Below, piece by piece: positions 34,210 through 46,600 of a stretch of DNA of 64,000 nt (the first letter of the stretch is position 1; each line of letters begins with the position of its first letter). Below the pieces are notes generated by a model. That model searched no databases, was not told the DNA's origin, and worked only from the letters and a program-made list of their open reading frames with translations. Made by a program: the position numbers and the translations under genes. Source of the DNA: Rhizoctonia solani (taxonomy: Eukaryota; Basidiomycota; Agaricomycetes; Cantharellales; Ceratobasidiaceae); NCBI RefSeq assembly GCF_016906535.1, contig NC_057373.1, forward strand, positions 248,001-312,000, given 5' to 3'.

Positions 34210-35283
34210 AATATTCTTAATCTCACAAATAATGATCTCGTTGGCTAGATCATGGGTAGTGAAGGAGCGACTTGAACGAATGATTGGGTTACTGGTCAAG
34301 GAGATATCGATTGGTCTAATGGGGTACACGACTCGAAACAATCAATTCCTTGCGAGTGAGGTGGAAAGACAGCAAACAAACTTGGTGTTGGATAATACAC
34401 CAGAGGCACGTACTCTAAATCTAGAAGATCATATGTTAATCCGTGATTGTATATGCTGGGCATCCTGGCATACTCTTCGCCACTATCTACGATCCTTTAT
34501 ATTCTCCCGTTCGCGACTCCTGTGCTTTTGGCTGCTTGCCCACCGCCACATCCACCCTATATAACGAGTTTATTATGCAATTCTAGACCAAACACCAGAT
34601 TTTTTGCAGCGGTTGACATTGCGCTTATCGTTGCAACAGGAAGGCAAACATTTTGCAAGTGAGTTGACTAGCTTGGTGAATTCTTGTTTGACTCCCGAAT
34701 CTCGTCGAACGTAAGGTACCACGTCACATGGGGCTAGCTATGCGAAGTTCTGAAGAAAGCAAATAAGGCTACGGGCTACGGTGACTATGCGGAATTCCAG
34801 ACGAGTATATAATGCTGTTCGCATACATAAACGAGCTGCGAGAAGACGGAAATATCACCGAAGACATGATTCAATAAATTGAAGAACGTATTATTAACAT
34901 GAGAATTGTACTAGCTGAAAGTAAAGATCCTGTACTGAGAATAGGAAAGGTACTTGTTCAAGAATGTTAGCGCGAAGTTGTGCATATTTACCTCTACATG
35001 GTTCGTTATTATCGTTTCTCTCAACTTTTAGGTCCCAGGTTGATCGAACAATATTTTTAGGGATTCTGCGGCCCCCATGCTACCGACACACGAATTAAAC
35101 GATCTGTGCGGTCGATTGTAAGATTATTGGACAAGACGAATACTCACAGAGACACTGATACCTTTGCGGCGATGCCGATGATCATTGTACGTCCTGACAC
35201 TGTCGTTGGAACTTGTGCTAACAGGAAGACATCCAGGCGGGAGCAACGAGTATCAAATTATCCCACCGACGAGTCATTTAGTC
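34210..35283 (+). pseudogene. Decayed 3' fragment of a TF1-like regulator
   Basis: Starts abruptly within the domain at LARSWVVKERLERMIGLL, matching TF1 codons around the retrotransposon target site. It continues NNQFLASEVERQQTNLVLDN, YSSPLSTILYILPFATPV, AAVDIALIVATGRQTFCK and then a degraded VLVQEC-REVVHIYLYM exon. Two in-frame stops are direct: TAA at 34875-34877 (after DMIQ) and TAG at 34968-34970 in place of the Trp codon of QECWR. The last exon stops early after DIQAG. No zinc-cluster exon lies upstream. This is a 5' truncated, dead paralogue. Confidence 0.8.
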
Positions 35284-36959
35284 TAAATTCAATATAGGTA
35301 ATTCAACTTATCGCTTCTAAACCATGCTCGCTTTCTCTCTCTGATATTTTGGCTTTTGAGTTATGCCGCGTTACCCCGGGCGCTCACTCTAGTAAACCAC
35401 AATGATCATTAGCAAATTTTCAGCGGCGCATACACCTATCGTAATTCATCTCAGTGTTGAGATAATTAGGCTAGCTTATAGAAGACGTGACTGTTGGCGG
35501 TCCGTCGTGCTCGCCCGAGATAAGAGTTAACAAGAGTCAATCACGTGGAACGCCACCGCAAGCGCCGTCAGCGCATATGACATGTGTTGCCAAGATATGT
35601 CCGCTCACTGCCATGTTACTATAACCCTGCAGGTCGGGAGGCTAGACATGATCGGCACATGGTGGGTCTAATATGCATATTGCTAGCGCTCGAGCACAGC
35701 TTATACTTGATAGGAGCTCGATTACCTAGTCAATGTGCGCTACCATATGGTGCCAGGCTTAAAGTGCTGGTGTTGTTCTGTATATTGGCCTTAGTATAAA
35801 ATTTAGCATGGTGGGCATGAACTAAAGTGTCCAAGGCAGTGTGGTGTATGTAAAATCGAGCCCTTGATCTAACTACAATCTTAGTAAAAGTGTATCTCAG
35901 GCACGCATGTCGTGTGTGCAACTCCTGTTTAAGGGACGCAAAAAACGCATAGCCACGTCCAATGATGGTGCTGTGCAAATCAATATCGGATATGAGATCA
36001 ACATGATTGGAGTAGCTGATACTTCTACCGCCGGCATTGCTATTCCGGCTAGACATGAGCAAGCAGTTAAGGAGCCTGGCTCTGGGTGGGCACGCGAGCC
36101 CGCATCTCCGCGCCAGATATATGCCATGTTCTAATCGCGGTGCACCCGAACTGCCCGCCCAAGCGCTCGGACCTAAAGCTTGAATATAGGTCTTGAGTTC
36201 AGTCCTATAAGCAGGTAAGCAAGGATGACGAAAAATAGCGGGAGTGGAGACGGGAAAACTGTTCCGATAATCGGGCAAGCTTTAAATTAATTTGATGAGG
36301 TCCTATGTAACCCTTTTCATAAATGTATAGCTTGCTCAAGCATCAAGTTGCTAGCGGATAGGGGATAATGGCATAATAACCTATACCAAATCCATGAGAA
36401 ATGAGAAGCTAGGGAGAGGAAAAATACACTTCATGAAATGATCCCCAGCGCTAACTAGAGAAATATGTTAGTAACTTGGAGCTGGTTCAAATTTTACCTA
36501 TTCTACCTTGCATCTATTTCGATATAGCATCTCTCATATTCTAGTTTATCATAAGCTTTAAGCATCACCTCTGTTTTACACGAATGCAAAGTTTTCTGGG
36601 TGAGCCTATTACCCCTCGCAAATCAAATGAAAGAGTATATGCGCGTCGAACCAAGCATAACAAACAATCAAACTACATTAAGGATAACACATTTCAATTC
36701 ATTTGTATGATTCCAACTACAGAAATTTCTAGACTACTAGAGATAGCCATAAATAGAGGGAAGGTTCACCCAAAAAGAGGTTGAAAATGGCATGCGAGGC
36801 GAGATGCTCTCTAGAAAGCGAATGTTCGATAGCGAGCAGCATCGGAGACGTGGGAGGCATGGGAGACATATCAGGACGTGAGGAACGTGAGACATAAGCG
36901 AGTGTAACATAAGAGCTAATGATACAGTAGTCCAGTTAATATATCCAAAGAAAGTTTAT
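35284..36959. other. Intergenic stretch, no convincing gene
   Basis: Contains a 182-codon open frame on the minus strand (36278-35730), compositionally mixed, with no recognised domain and no paralogue in the window. The remainder is AT-rich non-coding sequence. I do not call a gene. Confidence 0.4.
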
Positions 36960-39900
36960 CTAGAATGAAATATACGTGGCCGAGACCAACGCAATCAAAG
37001 CTACCATGGCGAATACAAACACATCGAAGCCAGTCTTGACTATTGGAGCCATTAATGCATGGTGATCAATATTGACCACCCGGGGCTTATTGGCAAGTGG
37101 CTTGGGTGAAGGGCGTTGAGGTGAAATGTTGGCACGAGCTGCATCGAGGCGCTCAGCGAGAGACATTCGGCTTACGTCCTTCTTCTTGGGGCGTTCGACG
37201 CCTTTCGGTAGCGGGTTCATGTTCAAATCAACAGAGTCCGTATAGACCATGGAGCCAAGCTTGATAGTTCCGCTCGCGATCGGCGAAACGGATGCGTATG
37301 CCTCAGTGAGGCCAGGTCCGGACTTCTCGCGAGCATGTGGGTCCCTAAACACGGTGATCTTCTGTTCGGCACCAGACTTGAAGAAAGCAGGAGTATGGGG
37401 AGGAAGGACAGGAAGGACGACGCTCTCGCGAAGGCGATCCATGCGTACAATCACACCATGAGCGAGGTCGTCTTCCGAGATCGACCCTTCGGTCAGATCA
37501 AGCGACACCTGGTCCGAAGTCAGTTGCACGTTCTTCGACGCGACGAGGATATGCTCGATGTGTTGCTGAGTGGGAGTGCCGTAGAGATAGAAGTACATCT
37601 CGTCGGAGTAGGAGAGGTCAAGGTACTTGGAATCCAGTCGCTTGTTCTTAATTACTTGAATATTGGAAGCCTCGAATGAAGAGCCAAACCTGTATCCGAG
37701 TCAGTAATGACGTCATATAATAAACGAGGAATGACAACATACGAAAGCTCGACTCCATTATCTGACCTCTTGTGCAGGACAGCCTTGAACGAACCAGCCA
37801 AGATACTCGTCAACTCCACGGGAGAGGCTGTCGAAAGCATGAACACTGCAGACGGGTCTTCAGCCTTCGCTTCCCGGTACCTCTCCATCACATCCAACGG
37901 CACATCGCACGACACAATCAGCTGATGCCGGTAGTTCGCATGGTTAAACATCGGCAGCATCGTCAGGTACATCTTGTCAGTCCCTTGCACAACAAACTTG
38001 TAGTCTGCTGCAGTCACAGTGTTCCTGAAGATACACGTCTAATCTTCACGTTAGCTTCTCTCCCAGGACACCCGCCCACGCCGCTCACCTTGATCTCCTC
38101 GTGCGCGATCCGCTTGAACGCATCCGTCACGCTCTTCGTAAAGTTCGCCACAGTCGGGAACGGACTCATCACGCAGTTCACAAGTATGTCCAGGTCCTGC
38201 TCCCCGACCACTCCCAGCCGCGACTTGAACACCTCCGCGCACACCCCGTACGTCTTCTGGTCCATCTGGCTCGACTGGATGAACAGCGGCTTGTCGTATA
38301 TGTTGTCTTCCACCTTCGTCACGCTCAGTCGCTCGTAGATCCGAGTGTTCAGGTAGTTCGCCTCCACCACGTCCGAGTTCACCTCGCCGTTCGGAAGCCG
38401 GAAGTTGCATGCGAACGCGTTGATCGACAGGTCCGACACCATCTCGTGCAGCAGCGACATCGCCTTGGCGTCTTGCACCAGCTCCTCGTTCGGTCGGTTC
38501 ACGATCGTGTCTCGGATGTACTCTCGCTGCTTCCGGATCGCGTCCTGTCCCAGCTGCTGGCGCTCAGCAGGGATCGCCTTGAGCGGCACCACGATCAGCG
38601 ACGAGTCGTCCATGTCCATCGTCGCCCAGTGCGTGTAGATCTGCCATACAAATGAGTATATGCGCGCTCACCAGTCCACATTATCTCACCTTGGTGCAGC
38701 TGAACAGCGACTCTCCAAGCAGCGACCCGTACCCGTGCTTGTGCAGCCCGATCATCCGATGCGACAGCCACGCACCCACAGCGCTCGCACCCGGCTTGCT
38801 TCCTTCGATCCCGTACACTCCCATGCTCTCCGTCCCGTCCGAGTCCTTGTACACGTTCGGGTTCGTCCACGTCACAAGGTACCGCATCCGCCCGTCCCGG
38901 TAGCACAGGCCACCGGCCGGGTACGGGATGTAGCCAGACTTGTGCGGGTCGATGGTGATCGAGTCGGCGAACCGCAGGTACTCGAGCTGAGACCGGGTGT
39001 AGTCGCTGAGGGCTTGCTCGGGCACAATCGATCCGTTGGGCTGAGGAACGTCAGGCTCGTGAAGGAACGAGGCGTAGTACCCGCCCCATGCTGCGTCTGC
39101 GTGGACGGCAAAGGAGAGACCGAGGGCCTGGTACTTGGACCTGAGCTGGACGACGCCTTTGATGGGGTCGACTGCGCCGTGCTCGGTGGAGCCCATGATG
39201 GCGACGACGGCGTATACTGGGGTGCGGGTGATGAGGCACTGGTGGAGCTGCTCGTCGAGCTTGGGGATAGACATGCGCGCATCGATATCGACCGGGACGT
39301 CAATGATATGCTCGGAGCCGATACCTGTCACGGCTGAAATGAATGTCAGTTAATTTGAAATTCCGGAACAACTCGGGGTAATCATACCTGCGCCTTTTGG
39401 CCACGAGTAATGCTTGGTTGTTCCAACGAAATATTTGCTTGGCTTCAAGGAGAATTTCTCTTCCAATACATCTTTGCCGCATGTTTGGATCAAGTATCTA
39501 TCGTGTTTGTTAGCAATCGTTTAATAATGTCAATTATGATTGAGACTTACGGCCCAAGAGCAGCACTCAGCGCCCCTGCCGAAATGGCATACTCGTTCTG
39601 TAGTCGCTCTGGGATCTCGAAAACCGTTTCAGGCTTGAGGTTCATTAATTCCCAAGCGCTCGCTTCAGAGAACAACTTGGTCTCTCCGTTGCAAAGCTCA
39701 ATATTGAAATCGTCGCGGATGAAATCGAGCGGCGAGCCTAGCTCCATGGCACAGGCGAGCGAGACTGGGTAGAATTTCATGTTCCTTGCGGCCCTGTGGG
39801 GTTTAGTGAGCATATGGACATTTACCCAATTGAGAGTACACCTACCACATAGACTCGAGGTTGGCTACAGAGCCACCGCAGACGATATGCCCCCATGGTT

Positions 39901-40608
39901 TGGAGCTTTCGGTATTGGAGATATCATACCCCAACATCTGGCACAATTGCAAGCCCACATCGCGCTCGATCACGCTCGTCAGAGGGCTCGACTCGGTGCA
40001 CACGTTGTTTGGGTTCTGCCAAGAAAGTCATGATTAGTCATCATATTTCAAGGTTGGGGGTTGGGGACTTACGAAGAGAGCCGCTGCGAGATAGCCTAGC
40101 ATACCAGGGAGAGATGTGTCGCCGTTCATGTGAGCATTGTAGCGGGGGGACCAGAACGGAATCGAATGTTCGGAGAGGGCGCCGACGAGCTGTTTGAGCG
40201 CAATATCGAGCTCGGACATCTCCTTCTGAAATACGGCAGAAGCTTGCATTTCGGGTCCAATGAATTTCTAATTGAAACTTAATGAGTCGAGAGTAAGGGA
40301 TGAGGGGGAAAACGGGCACTTACGGGATCATCGGGCTGGTACGCAAGACGAGCATGCTCGGTGCTGTCCGCAACCGAGTTCAAAAATGTTTTCAAGAAGT
40401 TAATATTTTCAGCCTTGGGTCCAAGGAACCAAGCACCGAGACGATCATGTCGGGTGCACGAAGGGCCGAAGACGGAGGAAGTGGAAGTGTTGGAGCTCGA
40501 TACGTCCGAGTCTGAGCTGAAGCCAGAGAAGGCCTCGCTGACAGGGCTAGAGCGTCCAGAAGATGAGGGACTTGAAGACCGCGTTCTAGTTCGAGGTGTT
40601 TGTAACAT
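36960..40608 (-). CDS. PLP-dependent (group II) amino acid decarboxylase, fungal long form, copy 1
   Basis: ATG at 40608 (MLQTPRTRTRSSSPSS) opens a Ser-rich N-terminus, then TRHDRLGAWFLGPKAEN. The catalytic domain includes PFWSPRYNAHMNGDTSLPG, NPNNVCTESSPLTSVIERD and CGGSVANLESMWAARNMKFY. The PLP-ring Asp is in HADAAWGGYY and the Schiff-base Lys in SITIDPHKSGYIPYPAGG. About 400 further residues follow, including NAFACNFRLPNGEVNSDVVE and MYFYLYGTPTQQHIEHILVA, ending in a hydrophobic tail segment (FDVFVFAMVALIALVSATYI) that could anchor it in a membrane. Length is roughly 1,050 residues, far above ordinary decarboxylases (about 480-500). The C-terminal extension and domain order resemble the noncanonical aromatic amino acid decarboxylases described in Agaricomycetes, which release CO2 from Trp, Tyr or Phe. 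Substrate here is unproven. About nine exons, all joins in frame. Confidence 0.85.
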
Positions 40609-43600
40609 TGTAGGTGAGGCGAGAGGAGATGGTGCTGGAGGTATGTCAGACAACCTCGTCTTATACCCTCCAATGTGCATAATGACCATGGCCGAGTCAA
40701 GATGTGGCCGGAAGAGGCGGTGGTCACAGTAATTGTCACAGCCAATCAGTTAGATGGGTAATTCGTGGAAACCAGAGCTGATGCAATAGTTGGACCTGTG
40801 GATCGCCGAATAAGTTACTGAATGAAATGACGAGTCTATCCACCAGACGTATATACCCCACACCCACGCATCCAACTAGCACATCGCCCGTGCGCCACCG
40901 TCCTGGCATCATCATGAACTCCGCCGGGTACGATCGTCTCCCCCTCGTCGACATAGAGGTCAGTCAGTGTGGTGGTCAGGTCACGTGCCCCCTTTGGCTG
41001 GATACTTGATCTCCGAATAAGGGATGATATCACCAAACCTCTGCCCTGTTGAGCGCCGGTCATCGCCAGAAACTTACTTTGTTGAGCGCCTAGCGCCATG
41101 ATTCAACTCCGTCGGCTGTGCTGCTTTTCCCCAGTCCGGTCACGTAACGGCCAAGGTAGTAGCGTTGTTTGTGCATCTTGTGGGGCTTCTATTGATGCCA
41201 AGTGGCATTCGATCAACGATCCTGTCAGATATATTCATTACTTTCAAATCCGTCCCGCTCCAGTCATCATTTGACCACCGGCGGTTACTAGTGGAGTTAA
41301 CACACTCGATCACGATCCTTGTTCGTATGATTATGACGCTTTTCAGCGTGATTGTTGGTCATGTGTTGTTTATGGTAGGACACAACGTGCTGCGAACGGG
41401 TGACTGCCACCATTCGCCACAGACTGCACAGAATCGGGTCCACGTTCTACGCTATCCTTCATCATTCACACGGACCAATCGATAGCGTGCAAATTGCCTT
41501 CCGCAGGTACCAGATATCATTCAGCACCGAGCTCCACCTCCTCCTCCCCGCATTCATGCTCAGATAGCTCTGCGGTAGTATATTTAATACAAATACTCCA
41601 TGATAACACGGACGATGCTGCAACAGGGCGCTAGGCAAGGCGATGAGATCCCCATTTCGCTCGGCCAGCGTGGAAAGTACACGTATATGGGGTTGGGCTT
41701 CTTGCGGTGCGTCCAAACGCGTCGATATATGGTATTGCGTAGTTTGCTCACGAAATGACATGAACTTTGTCATGGGGCTTCAGTATCAGTCTGGATCATC
41801 CCCGACATCGATGATGCTGGGTGTTATCGAGCCCGAGCTCGATCCCCAGACCGTTCCAGCACGCACGTATGGCTTTGGACCCCAGAGTCGAAGCCTTGAT
41901 CACACGCGTCTAAAAATATGACCCGTTTTCGATCGGGATGGTATTGTTCAAGGTTAACCGGGCTCCGACTTTCCGTTCTTCCTCGCTCGTCCCCGAATGT
42001 ATTGCCTACACACAAAAAATGAACTTGAAATGTTTTCAAATCATTCATTGAACTATGACTTAAGTGGCGGTAGCGGAGCCGAGTCACCCACCAGTACTGC
42101 ATTCAGGCAACCTTCGCGCAGGAATGAAAGCGAGACCTGCGCAACGGGCGCTTTCCACGCGCTGGGCTGTGAGCTCGACTGAATTAAAGGCGCTTCGATC
42201 GCTGGGTTCAGATGAGACACGTGATCTTCCTTCCACCAGGGAGAACCCCTCTTCAATCGACCAAGACTGGAGAGTGGTTGTTCCTGTACGTTAGTCAGAG
42301 AGCTGTACCTAGCCTATTGGGCCGAGATACTTGACTCGGTGTTTGTAGCCTTATCTTAATTGGCGCAAGATGTGAATCCATTTGGCGAGCCCAAGCAAAA
42401 TCCATGGCTGGGTGTCGAGCTATCGATCTCAGCAGCGTGAACACAAAATTTTAGGTGTCTTGAAGCTACATACGTACTCACGGCCATGTTTCTAGCTCGG
42501 AGACTGAGAGAGAGCCTGAGGATAGTTTACCATTCAGTCATTACCCGATCTGGAAACCGTTCCGCCCCGTTTCCTATTGCATTCTTTGCTCCCAAATCGA
42601 GGGTTCGACAGCCAATGCGAGAAGATAGAAAGAGGTGAGAAGTACGAGAGAGGAGCCAAGTAGGAGCTAAGCGCGTGCTTGATTCGAGACATGCGCTACG
42701 AAGTAGTCGCGAAATACCATCATCTAAGAAGACATTGATCGCTCGCTCAAGCAACGAGAGGCGATCGATCTTCGGGATGTTCAGAACTCCGTAACTCGCG
42801 AGGTCGAGACGTTCTGAGCCAGTCCCATGCAACGCTTGGCACCTTGTGCCATTAGGATTCGAGGTTGTGAGATTGGGCGGCTGAACAATCGACTCGTAGA
42901 TAAGGTGTCACAGTCACATATGATGAATCTTCCTTAATCGTGGGGAACGCCCAAGTAATGAGGAATTATCCAGTTTGACGTATATAGCTCCAAGTGTTCT
43001 CTGTGTATCGCTCCCTGATGCTTTGCTTAATTAGTAGGGCTCGTCTTATAATATGAATATATGCATCTGAGGTGAGATTGTACGATTGGATGGTAGTCGG
43101 ACCACGATTTTCATCATGAAAACTGGCCATAGGTGCTCGTACTGATTGTCTGAATACAGTTTTAGTGAGACAGCGAGAATTACATTGAAGAAGACTTCTC
43201 TAGTAATACCGCAGGAGCGTTGTTCAATCTAACCAAGTCTCCGGTATTTTTGCGGCTCTTTCCCAAAACTGACTGAACACATTTGTTCAAGGTGTAAATC
43301 TTCAGTCTGAAGCATGGCCGTATCATCATCACCTACGCTAGTCTGATTCTATCCTTGCACTACAAATTCAACACGGTCCAAGCTCTAAAAGTACGCAGAT
43401 GTAACGACAACGGCCGTACATCGTTTTTCTGAGTGATACAAGCCTGGGTTGTGGGGATAAGCTCAACTTCAAACAATTGATTCCAATCTACATGTCCGTT
43501 TGCATTTGCTGCACCGTGGCATAGGAAGTTCCCATATCTATATTAACGAATAGCTTTCGGTGCGTTCGGGGACCTGGCTCAGACTTGGACTGCCCGAAAT

Positions 43601-46600
43601 CGCCCCATAATGATAGTACAGAGCTGCGATACTCACTATCTCTTGGCTCTGGTAGGATTGCATCATTTCGCGGAGATCGGAGTCTCGCGGTGTGGTTACT
43701 AGAACTGCCCGAAACCTGACGCTACGATATTTCAACTGTTCGGAAGCAAAGCCACTAATATTATATATCTTCATTTGGCAAGATTTAAGGATAAAAGGAT
43801 TGTGTGATTTCAGGTTATAGTTCAGGTTTATTAACCATAAACCCCGGCAGCCAAGCCCATAAATAAGTTGAGCGCCCAGGGTGTTAGAATGTAAGAACTG
43901 AATGCGTCGAGTGATCTCCGGGTCAAGAGACACCATGTAAGCTTAAGGTGCAAACGGCTGAATTCCAGCCGCTACATTCGTGCCGGCCGAAACATTTACA
44001 GTACGCCCAGACAGCAGTAAACAACAAAATTCACTACCTGTGCTCAAGATCGTGATCCACGCATAAAGAACCACCTGGATGCACAGTAGTCACCCCAGGA
44101 GTCGAGGCTAGAAGTTAATTTCAAATTACGGCGTAATTTGAGTGCCTGTCCAGTGAACGGGGAGTCTTGCCCACCTATCACCAAGACAAGTTGTTCAGTT
44201 GCTTCGATGCTGCGAGTAAACAAAGTGCTCTTCCGCCCAGCTCTAGCAGTCCGGCGCAGTACGCAAGCTACGAGCTACGTGTGTCCAGGCATTTACGTAT
44301 TCCGAAGCTTTGGATTTTGAGTATGAATGGCTTCGATGTCACCGGCGCCGTCAAGCATTCGGAGGCCTCGGCCATGAGGACTTGTTCAAAAGCGTATTAT
44401 CCGCGCATGAGGGTAAGTGTGTCGAATTGAAATGTTATCTGTTGCGGCAGCTAGATTACTGTTGTCGTAACCTGCGCAACTCGTCTGATTCATACGTGAA
44501 ATGCTCTCTCGACCAGATTGTGGACTCAATCTCCGCTTTGCTGACTTTGTTCAGTTGGAGTATATTGACCTGCGGGCGCTTGAACGGTATAATTCCAATA
44601 AAATTATGAGGGAGGGCTTCGGGCCTTCTGGCTCGTAGAGTAATGTTTTTTTTGGAGGGATTTTCGCTAGAGACCGATGAGGCCAGTGCCACATCAGAGT
44701 GACAGAGTGGAGGGCCACGATCATAGCGATCACTGCATGCAAGCGCTCGTAATGGTGGCGTGCTAAGACTGCCAAGCGTTACCGCCAGCGTGGATTGGCA
44801 GCCAACAACGTCATAGTGTTATCGTTCTCTTGCTATGTGGGGCCTGGTTTATCCGCAGCGTAGACCGCGGAGACATGAGGTTGGAAGGATAGGTATATGT
44901 ATGAATTGTGTGATATATCATCGAAGTCTGATGTGATTTAATACCGATTATCGATTTAGTCATCGCAAAGGTGTCACAGCGCAAGTTAAGAAGAAAGCTT
45001 CGCAGTAATGAGTCGGAGGTAAAACGATACCGATTTCAGGGCCGCATGTACTTCTCCAGATAAGACGTAAAAGTTTCCCGTTCTTATGTAATCAATAGCA
45101 CAACCACAAAAATCGGAATGAATGTATGCAGTGATATACTGGCGCTTGCTGAAAAATGTCAGTCGCAAGAGTACATGCGTATGAAGCCTCGCGCCCCCAT
45201 AAAGTGAAAGGAATTCCAGAGTAACCGGATCGAAGAAAGGCCATCGACCTTGGAGTCAATAATTAAGAGTTGGATGAAGGAACCCGTGAGCATTTGTCAA
45301 TGTACCAGGATGTATGCGAAGATATCAGCCTAATCCCTTTATCAGAATTGAGCGTCAACCAGTGTTGCTACGCGCGAGAGCAGAAGATCAAGAACAGTGT
45401 CGACCGCAGTCTTTGTCGCGAATATAAAGGAAGTGTGAGGACTAAAGGTATGCAAGCCAACTAGTCCTGAAGTTGAGTGCAATAAGAAAGGCTTCATACG
45501 AAAGCGAGAAGCAGTTGTATAAACTAGCTCTTCATACTGTCCCTAAACTAGATTATAGAGAGGTACTGTTTTTATCTTAACCTAGAGCCAAGACATTGTG
45601 TTGTTCAGAAACCGCAATACGGCCACACGTGAGGCTATTCATGAGCAGTTCCGTGTATAGATGAGGTAGGAGGGAAATTCATCTTGCTTACAGAAGGATT
45701 TGATTATCCAAAAGGCGATACGGTACTTACTGTATGATCCGCAGCACTTGGAGGTCATAGCTATTGTTTAGGAAATGCGTAGCCTTGGCCAAGAGTGGTA
45801 GCCATTCCGAAAATTTCAATAGGTTCGCTGGTGGTGGTGGCAGTCGAGCAAGGTAATCTTAGAAAAAAATTCTCTCCGGAATGCGTGAGTGTCCTCAACC
45901 AGTGTTTTAGATAGAGTGAAGGGGAGGCTACCACTGTACCCAGGGCTTATAGTAAAGCGCTCGGGATAAAACGCCAGTAAGAATTGCCCTAGGCCCCGGC
46001 AACCTTGCTCCGCTCTCGAGTGAAATAGTCGCGTAATCACTGAGTGTCCGATGAGGTGTAAGCACTATATTCCGTGAAGAAATGTGTGAATATTTTGCCC
46101 GCTAACACTTACTGGTTACAGAAGATATCATGGTTGGTTTATTATGGCCTGTTGAATCAAGCATACACGTCACCCATAGGCATGAATACCCAGGTAGAGT
46201 TTCTAGACAATTCAGTTATTGCTATGCTTGAGAGAGGTTAGTTTTTTGCAGAAAATGTCTGAGAGCTCGATGAAGTAGCACCGGAAAAAGACATTGAAAA
46301 TCTACCTCTGGACGCATTTTTCACATGAGGATTTGGTCTCTATCTAATCTCGGGAACGCCTACGTATTCTGGCAGGATAGAAAAGGGACACAAAGCAAAT
46401 CAATTTACCTATGTTTATATATCTGCTGTTAGAGGATGAACATACCAAAGCAGCCCAGCCAAAGTTGCTGGGTCAGGTCTCATGAGACTAGGTAAGGTGG
46501 CTTGAGTCACGTGGTTGGAGTATGAATCGACATCCTTACGTTAGGCACTATTGGAGCACTGGAGAGTCAATTTTGCTGGACTAAGCAAACACATGGCTGG

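Noticed and set aside
35730..36278. 182-codon minus-strand frame
   Set aside because: No recognisable family, no paralogue in the window and no promoter or splice context.
38660..39337. 225-codon plus-strand frame opposite decarboxylase copy 1
   Set aside because: Antisense shadow of a GC-rich exon whose minus-strand translation has the PLP-binding motifs.
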